From contig QCBM01000004.1 in assembly GCA_003281605.1 (NCBI GenBank), positions 62,001 through 126,000 on the forward strand: a DNA stretch of 64,000 nt, in the 5' to 3' direction. Below, one piece after another: positions 58,685 through 64,000 of this stretch (position 1 is its first letter; each line of letters begins with the position of its first letter). This stretch comes from Prochlorococcus sp. AG-347-I06. Its GTDB lineage: Bacteria; Cyanobacteriota; Cyanobacteriia; PCC-6307; Cyanobiaceae. The translations under genes and the position numbers were made by a program. The notes below the pieces were generated by a model, which saw only the letters and a program-made list of their open reading frames with translations, made no database searches and was not told the DNA's origin.

Positions 58685-58978
58685 ATGAAAGCTAGCGAAT
58701 ATAGATTCTTTATTTTTGTGAATTTGATAATCCTATTCAACTCTTTTAATAGTTATTATTTAGCTCAAACTAAACAAAATTCAATCATTAAATTATTTTG
58801 TCTTCAGAGTGTCAAAGAGGAGATGTTGAAATCAGAAATAGTATATAGTGAGGAAATTGCTAAAGAAACTTGTGATTGTTACTACGAAGAATTTACACAA
58901 ACTGCAAGTCATCAAGATGCAAAAACAAAATGTAAATTAGAAACTAAAGAAAATTTAAATCATAATAGAAAAATTTAA
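58685..58978 (+). CDS. small secreted or anchored Cys-containing protein, 97 residues
   Basis: N-terminal hydrophobic segment (FFIFVNLIILFNSFNSYYLA), probably a signal peptide. The mature part has CLQSVKEEMLKSE, the cluster TCDCYYEEFTQTASHQDAKT and a later Cys (KCKLE). Cys pairs may form disulfides. It lies between deaD and an ABC transporter on the same strand, 9 and 10 bp away. Function unknown. Confidence 0.6.
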   Translation: MKASEYRFFIFVNLIILFNSFNSYYLAQTKQNSIIKLFCLQSVKEEMLKSEIVYSEEIAKETCDCYYEEFTQTASHQDAKTKCKLETKENLNHNRKI

Positions 58979-58988
58979 TTGTTATTTT

Positions 58989-60761
58989 ATGAGGTCTAAG
59001 AACAACCAAAATCCAATAATTAGACTTTATTTAAACCTTATTGAAGAAAGAAGGTTACTATTTTTTGCTTTTCTTAGTTCCATAATTAATAAAATATTAG
59101 ATTTAGCTCCCCCTGTAATAATTGGTCTTGCAGTTGATATCGTTGTAAAAGAACAGAATTCATGGATTGCTGGTTTTGGGATAAAAGAAGTTCCAGCACA
59201 ATTGATTTTTCTTGCATTTGCTTCAGGAATAGTTTGGTCTGGAGAATCCTCCTTTGAATATTTATATTCGATTTTATGGAGAAATTTGGCTCAGCTATCG
59301 CAACATAAATTAAGAATAAAAGCTTATGAGCATATCCAAGAATTAGATATGGATTTTTTTGAAAATGATAATACTGGAAGGCTATTATCTATTTTGAATG
59401 ATGATATAAATCAACTCGAGAGATTTCTAGACCAAGGGGCTAATCAGATTATTCAGTTGTTTATAACTGTTTTAATAATTGGGGGCACAATGATTTTTGT
59501 CGCTCCAAAAATTGCTTTATTTGCTTTCTTTCCTATTCCAATAATATTTTTAGGATCAATTAAATTTCAAAGGAAGCTTGCTCCAAAATACAGAGATGTT
59601 AGAAATAAAGCTGGACTGTTGGCATCAAGACTTAATAATAATTTAAGTGGAATTCTAACCATAAAAAGTTTTACTAAAGAAAAATGGGAACTAAATAGAT
59701 TAAATAAAGAAAGTCTCGATTATCAAAGAAGTAATAAGGCTGCAATAAAATTATCTTCTGCTTTTATCCCTCTTATAAGATTTGCAATCTTATTTGCTTT
59801 TATAGCTATTCTATTAATTGGAGGTTTCCAAACTTGGAACAATAAACTTGATGTAGGAACTTATAGTTTTTTAGTGTTTATTACACAAAGACTATTATGG
59901 CCTTTAACTACTTTGGGGCATGTTTTAGATGATTTTCAGAGATCTATGGCTTCAATAGATAGAGTAATTGATCTCATAGATACGCCTATAAAAATAAAAG
60001 ATGGAAAAATAAAAATTGAACCTAAAGATATCAAAGGAGAAATTATTTTTAATAATGTAAATTTCAATTATCCTGGAAGAGATTCAACTTTAAAAAACAT
60101 AAATTTCAAAGTTGAAAAAAACTCAACATTAGGAATTGTTGGTTTAACAGGTTCCGGGAAAAGTACAATAATAAAATTACTCCTTAGGATTTATGATAGT
60201 AAAAATGGGTCAATTACCTTGGACGGGGTTTCAATTAAAGAAATAAATTTGAAGGATTTAAGAAAGTGTATTTCTTTAGTAAGTCAAGAAACTTATTTGT
60301 TTCATGGCAGTGTACAAGAAAATATTGCTTATGGCTCAATCAACCCAAGTCTTAAAGATATCATTAAAGCTTCAAAGATTGCGGAAGCTCATAAATTTAT
60401 TGAACAATTACCAGATGGTTATAAAACTATAGTTGGGGAGAGGGGCCAAAGGCTCTCAGGCGGACAACGTCAAAGAATTGCTTTTGCGAGAGCTGTTTTA
60501 AAGGATGCTCCAATATTAATATTAGATGAAGCTACAGCCTCAGTTGATAATGAAACAGAGGCTTTAATTCAAAAATCATTATCTAAAATCACCAAAGAAA
60601 GAACAACAATAGTAATAGCTCATAGATTAAGCACCATTAAAAATGCGGATAATATTGTTGTTATTGATAAAGGTAAAATAGTTGAAAGCGGAAAACATGA
60701 AAATCTATTAGATCAGAATAAAATATATGCCGATTTATGGAACGTTCAAGTAGGAATTTAG
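58989..60761 (+). CDS. ABC transporter, fused permease and ATPase (MsbA-like exporter)
   Basis: 590-residue half-transporter. Six membrane helices span about residues 18-310, then an ATPase with Walker A GLTGSGKSTIIKLLLR, signature RLSGGQRQRIAFARAV, Walker B ILILDEATASVDNE and switch His in IVIAHRLSTI. It works as a homodimer or heterodimer exporting lipids, peptides or drugs. No partner half is adjacent, so a homodimer is likely. Confidence 0.92.
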   Translation: MRSKNNQNPIIRLYLNLIEERRLLFFAFLSSIINKILDLAPPVIIGLAVDIVVKEQNSWIAGFGIKEVPAQLIFLAFASGIVWSGESSFEYLYSILWRNLAQLSQHKLRIKAYEHIQELDMDFFENDNTGRLLSILNDDINQLERFLDQGANQIIQLFITVLIIGGTMIFVAPKIALFAFFPIPIIFLGSIKFQRKLAPKYRDVRNKAGLLASRLNNNLSGILTIKSFTKEKWELNRLNKESLDYQRSNKAAIKLSSAFIPLIRFAILFAFIAILLIGGFQTWNNKLDVGTYSFLVFITQRLLWPLTTLGHVLDDFQRSMASIDRVIDLIDTPIKIKDGKIKIEPKDIKGEIIFNNVNFNYPGRDSTLKNINFKVEKNSTLGIVGLTGSGKSTIIKLLLRIYDSKNGSITLDGVSIKEINLKDLRKCISLVSQETYLFHGSVQENIAYGSINPSLKDIIKASKIAEAHKFIEQLPDGYKTIVGERGQRLSGGQRQRIAFARAVLKDAPILILDEATASVDNETEALIQKSLSKITKERTTIVIAHRLSTIKNADNIVVIDKGKIVESGKHENLLDQNKIYADLWNVQVGI

Positions 60762-60776
60762 TATGAAATTTCTAAA

Positions 60777-61334
60777 CTATATTAAAAAGTTAAATGATTC
60801 AATTACATTGCTAAACATACCGTCAACTTTATTCCATCTCTCTTCATTTGTTCCCACAGCGAAAGTGTAAAGTGTTCCTCTATCAATTACTACAGTAGCT
60901 AATTCGTGTCTGGCCTGTTCATTTAAATTTAATTCATATTCTAAATCATAGAAAATATGATTGGATGCCTCCCTTTTATTGGCATTTATGAGTTTTACCT
61001 CTCTACCTGAACCTTCGGGAGCAATAACTTTATCTATTAATGTTTGACCTACTTCACTTGGGCTTCCTAATTGCTCTAATTGAATCTCTTTATTTACATC
61101 AGAGATAACTAAACTTAAGGTCTCATTACTGTTTATTAGATCATGATAAATAATTTCAGGACCTCCATCGACTTTTACTCTAGTCCATCCTGTTGGATAC
61201 AAAAAGGCATATCTTCCATCTGGACTTTGATAAGCTTCTAATCCCGCATTTAGTCCGCCACTACAAGCACTCAGTGTTAAACACAAAAAAATCAAAAATA
61301 AATATTTGAAAGGATTAAATTTAATATTTTTCAT
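60777..61334 (-). CDS. psbP: PsbP-like photosystem II lipoprotein (CyanoP)
   Basis: 185 residues. Lipoprotein signal with lipobox LTLSAC, then the PsbP fold: LEAYQSPDGRYAFLYPTGWT, VDGGPEIIYHDLINSNETLS and the end GMFSNVIESFNFLI. CyanoP is a lumenal lipoprotein that aids early PSII assembly rather than water oxidation directly. Convergent with the ABC transporter and divergent from recR. Confidence 0.92.
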   Translation of the reverse strand: MKNIKFNPFKYLFLIFLCLTLSACSGGLNAGLEAYQSPDGRYAFLYPTGWTRVKVDGGPEIIYHDLINSNETLSLVISDVNKEIQLEQLGSPSEVGQTLIDKVIAPEGSGREVKLINANKREASNHIFYDLEYELNLNEQARHELATVVIDRGTLYTFAVGTNEERWNKVDGMFSNVIESFNFLI

Positions 61335-61416
61335 TTTGTTTGAAATTACTAATTAAAAACATAATAAGACATTAAAAGCAAACAATTATGGCATTTCAGA
61401 ATTTTGCGTCTAAATT

Positions 61417-62037
61417 ATGCCTAGAAATAGTTTAATTTTGATTACTTATACCAAACCGCTTTCAAAATTAATTGGTCATTTTGAGAAATTCCCAGGGATT
61501 GGTCCAAGAACAGCCCAACGATTAGCCCTGTTTATTTTGAAACAACCTGAAAATACAATAAGAGATTTTTCAAAAGCTCTGTTAGAAGCACATAGTAATG
61601 TTGGTCGTTGCAAAAAATGTTTCAATTTGACTTCAGAAGATGAATGTGAAATTTGTAAAAATACTGAAAGAAATCAAAAACTAATCTGTGTAGTAGCAGA
61701 AACTAAAGATTTGCTTGCTTTGGAGCGCGCTAGAGAATTTAAAGGTGTTTACCATGTTATTGGTGGTTTAATATCCCCAATGGATTCTGTTGGCCCCGAA
61801 CTCTTGGAAATAAGAAGCTTGGTAGAAAGAGTTAGTAAATCTGAAATAGATGAGATCATATTGGCATTGACCCCCAGTGTTGAGGGAGATACAACAAGTC
61901 TTTATATTGGAAAATTGTTAGCTCCTTTTACTAAAGTTACGAGGATTGCATATGGCCTCCCAATGGGCAGTGAACTTGAATATGTGGATGAAGTTACACT
62001 TGCAAGGGCGTTAGAAGGAAGAACAAAACTAAATTAG
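61417..62037 (+). CDS. recR: recombination mediator protein RecR
   Basis: 206 residues: helix-hairpin-helix [18 protein letters not shown], zinc finger [16 protein letters not shown], and Toprim domain with [20 protein letters not shown] and [16 protein letters not shown]. It helps load RecA on gapped DNA with RecO and RecF. It is followed 3 bp later by lipA. Confidence 0.96.
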   Translation: MPRNSLILITYTKPLSKLIGHFEKFPGIGPRTAQRLALFILKQPENTIRDFSKALLEAHSNVGRCKKCFNLTSEDECEICKNTERNQKLICVVAETKDLLALERAREFKGVYHVIGGLISPMDSVGPELLEIRSLVERVSKSEIDEIILALTPSVEGDTTSLYIGKLLAPFTKVTRIAYGLPMGSELEYVDEVTLARALEGRTKLN

Positions 62038-62040
62038 ATA

Positions 62041-62940
62041 ATGAGAGAAAAAAATCTAATAAAGAAAGAAAAAATTTTAAGACTTCCCTCTTGGATAAAA
62101 TTTCCTATTAGTAAAGCTTCAGAATTCGAAAGAATACAAACACTTATCAAAAAATCAAATATTCATACTATTTGCGAAGAAGCAAGATGTCCAAATAGAG
62201 CAGAATGTTATGCCTCAGGAACAGCCACTTTCTTGCTGGGTGGATCGATATGTTCTCGTTCATGTGCTTTTTGTCAGGTAAATAAAGGTAGACCTAGTTC
62301 TATCAATATCAATGAATGCACTCAGGTAGCTGAAGCAGTGAAAGTACTAAATTTGAAATATGTTGTTTTAACATCCGTAGCTAGAGACGATCTCCCTGAT
62401 CATGGTGCAAATTTATTTATATCTACAATTGATGAGATTAGAAAAATTGATTCAACAATTAAAATAGAAGTTTTAACTCCTGATTTATGGGGTGGGGGCA
62501 AAAATTTTGATGAAACTAATAACCTTCAGACTCAGAGATTGAAGATGATTTTAGAAAAAGATCCAATATGCTTTAATCATAATCTTGAAACTGTTGAAAG
62601 ACTGCAAAAAGAAGTTAGGAGGGGTGCAAATTACAAAAAATCACTTAGTTTACTAAAAAAGTCAAAAGATATTGCTCCTCATATTCAAACTAAATCAGGC
62701 ATTATGTTAGGTCTTGGGGAAACATTGGATGAAATAAAAAATACAATTTATGATCTTAAAAAAATAGATTGTGATCAAATAACAATTGGCCAATATTTAA
62801 GGCCCTCATTCAATCATTTGGCAGTTAAGAAATATTGGGATCCATCAGAGTTTGAATATTTACATCGCTTCTCTAAGGATTTAGGATTCAAAAAAGTATC
62901 TTCTGGCCCTTTAGTTAGAAGTAGTTATCATGCGGGTTGA
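62041..62940 (+). CDS. lipA: lipoyl synthase
   Basis: Radical-SAM enzyme that inserts two sulfurs into octanoyl groups on lipoyl domains. 299 residues. The auxiliary cluster motif is CEEARCPNRAEC, the radical-SAM cluster CSRSCAFCQV, and the C-terminal RSSYH serine ligand is present (VRSSYHAG). It directly follows recR. Confidence 0.96.
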   Translation: MREKNLIKKEKILRLPSWIKFPISKASEFERIQTLIKKSNIHTICEEARCPNRAECYASGTATFLLGGSICSRSCAFCQVNKGRPSSININECTQVAEAVKVLNLKYVVLTSVARDDLPDHGANLFISTIDEIRKIDSTIKIEVLTPDLWGGGKNFDETNNLQTQRLKMILEKDPICFNHNLETVERLQKEVRRGANYKKSLSLLKKSKDIAPHIQTKSGIMLGLGETLDEIKNTIYDLKKIDCDQITIGQYLRPSFNHLAVKKYWDPSEFEYLHRFSKDLGFKKVSSGPLVRSSYHAG

Positions 62941-62945
62941 CTTTC

Positions 62946-63437
62946 TTAAATTAAAGAGAGTTTTTTTTCAAGTTTTTTCAATATAGAAATACTTTCCCCG
63001 TTCATAAGTGTACCTGCACCTCCCCAAACCAATCTTAATAATAGATCTACTGGGCTAGAACCAACTTCTTTTACAATTTTAAATCCTATTAACTTGAAAT
63101 ATCTTACAAGTTTTTTACTATATCCTTCACTATCAAAAATAGCTAAAAGTCTTACTTTGTTGCTGGATTTTTTTTCAATTGCCCAAGCCATAGTTGTTGC
63201 CCATATTAATTCCGAAACAAAAGCAGGAGCTTTACTAAGGATTCTTAAAGTATCAAGCTGAATACCTTGTTTGTTTAAGTAAGTCCAACCTTTCATTTCG
63301 GCCCAAATTTTAATTATGTTATCTTTCTGTTCTGCTATTACGATTCTAAAAAAACATAAACCGAGAGTTTCTCTAACTTGAATTTTAATTAATAATCCAA
63401 TTTTACCCGCTAATTTTTCTAATTCTTCAACCTTCAT
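62946..63437 (-). CDS. conserved hypothetical protein, 163 residues
   Basis: Alpha/beta, soluble. Segments that look conserved are AEMKGWTYLNKQGIQLDTLR, AFVSELIWATTMAWAIEKKS and LVRYFKLIGFKIVKEVGSSP. The last has the helix-strand look of an acetyltransferase (GNAT) end, but no acetyl-CoA motif is clear, so I leave it unassigned. It begins 11 bp after the trhO stop on the same strand. Confidence 0.6.
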   Translation of the reverse strand: MKVEELEKLAGKIGLLIKIQVRETLGLCFFRIVIAEQKDNIIKIWAEMKGWTYLNKQGIQLDTLRILSKAPAFVSELIWATTMAWAIEKKSSNKVRLLAIFDSEGYSKKLVRYFKLIGFKIVKEVGSSPVDLLLRLVWGGAGTLMNGESISILKKLEKKLSLI

Positions 63438-63448
63438 AATTTTGAAAA

Positions 63449-64000
63449 TTATTCCTTATGGATTTTATGATTTTCCACTTTTAATCTATCGATCTGTTTT
63501 TGTCTTTCTTCAAACCTTTTCCGATCATCATCACTGAATTGATCTATGCAGAAATGGCATTGGATACCCTTTCTATATTCTTTTCTTTCTTGATCTTGAA
63601 TTGAAACTGGCATTCCACATGCATGACAAATCGAATAGGAGCCTTTTTCTAATTCTTGATCTAAAGCAACTCTTTTATCAAAAACATAACATTCACCTTC
63701 AAATAAGTTCTCTTCTTTTGATATATCATCAAGGTATTGAAGAATGCCCCCTTGTAGGTGATATATATTTTTATAACCTTTCTTCTTAAGCAAAGAAGTA
63801 GCTTTTTCACATCTTATTCCTCCGGTACAAAACATTGCTATATTTGCAGACTCTTTATTTTCTAAATGGGTATCTAAATGATCATCCACCCACTTGGGGA
63901 ATTCGCTAAAGTTTTTTGTATTTGGATTAATAGAGTTCTGAAATGTACCTATAGACACCTCATAATGATTTCTAGTATCAATGACTATTGTATCTTTATT
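63449..64000 (-). CDS. trhO: tRNA uridine-34 hydroxylase TrhO (rhodanese-like), N-terminus beyond the window
   Basis: The frame is open to the window edge ([18 protein letters not shown]), so the tracked M at 63958 is an internal GTG codon. The rhodanese domain has the active Cys in [16 protein letters not shown]. The C-terminal zinc-type motif is CHACGMPVS and QCHFCIDQF. TrhO (YceA) makes 5-hydroxyuridine at tRNA position 34 using oxygen. Confidence 0.93.
   Translation of the reverse strand, partial: NKDTIVIDTRNHYEVSIGTFQNSINPNTKNFSEFPKWVDDHLDTHLENKESANIAMFCTGGIRCEKATSLLKKKGYKNIYHLQGGILQYLDDISKEENLFEGECYVFDKRVALDQELEKGSYSICHACGMPVSIQDQERKEYRKGIQCHFCIDQFSDDDRKRFEERQKQIDRLKVENHKIHKE

Noticed and set aside
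1-64000. CRISPR arrays, insertion sequences, rRNA genes, restriction or toxin-antitoxin systems.
   Set aside because: No regular spacer repeats, transposase motifs, rRNA segments or defence-gene signatures were seen on either strand.

Overview
The window looks like a chromosomal segment of a high-light-adapted Prochlorococcus. The base composition is very AT-rich and intergenic gaps are short. Several high-light-inducible (Hli) genes, psbY, a CyanoP-type psbP, ycf54 and crtH mark a photosynthetic marine picocyanobacterium. Many of the remaining genes are very short proteins of the kind scattered through Prochlorococcus accessory regions. The assignment rests on gene content and recalled family features; no database was searched.

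Layout. 1-6.9 kb is core: a minus-strand run HlyD-type adaptor > polA > cysS > dxr, then ychF. 6.9-29.9 kb is an accessory region dominated by proteins under about 120 residues. It holds a four-gene hli cluster with an RpaB-type (HLR1) promoter candidate, a class I amidotransferase, selO, an NSS transporter, a DUF3764 gene with an in-frame stop, a glutamine-riboswitch-like element before a 56-residue peptide, a seven-gene minus-strand operon built round DUF411 and MauE-like proteins, a SRAP gene and rluF. At least four small-protein families occur in two or three dispersed copies.

30.1-35.8 kb is a stack of integrated elements at the 3' end of tRNA-Pro(TGG). Three partial tRNA-Pro copies (30.09, 32.76 and 34.02 kb) divide it into three segments. 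Each segment has its own 11-bp-period repeat near its ends (GTCCGC, GCGTGA or GACGGC type). The segments carry small membrane proteins with two related structured RNAs, a methyltransferase, and a secreted HtrA-like protease. None contains a recombinase. This resembles the tRNA-targeted tycheposon elements known from Prochlorococcus, in a cargo-only form.

35.8-64 kb is mostly core: apt, an outer-membrane porin, another hli gene, tRNA-Lys, psbY-trmFO-crtH, a GC-rich response regulator lacking the phosphoacceptor Asp, bolA-grxD, plsC, pdxJ, ycf54, a recC-(methyltransferase)-recB-recD operon, deaD with a hairpin touching its start codon, an ABC exporter, psbP, recR, lipA, and trhO cut by the window end.

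The observations most worth following are the stacked tRNA-Pro elements with private arm repeats, the tandem homologous structured RNAs at 31.9-32.2 kb, the glutamine-riboswitch-like leader, the DUF411 operon with its paired operator-like sites, and the attenuator-like hairpin abutting the start codon at 24.2 kb.
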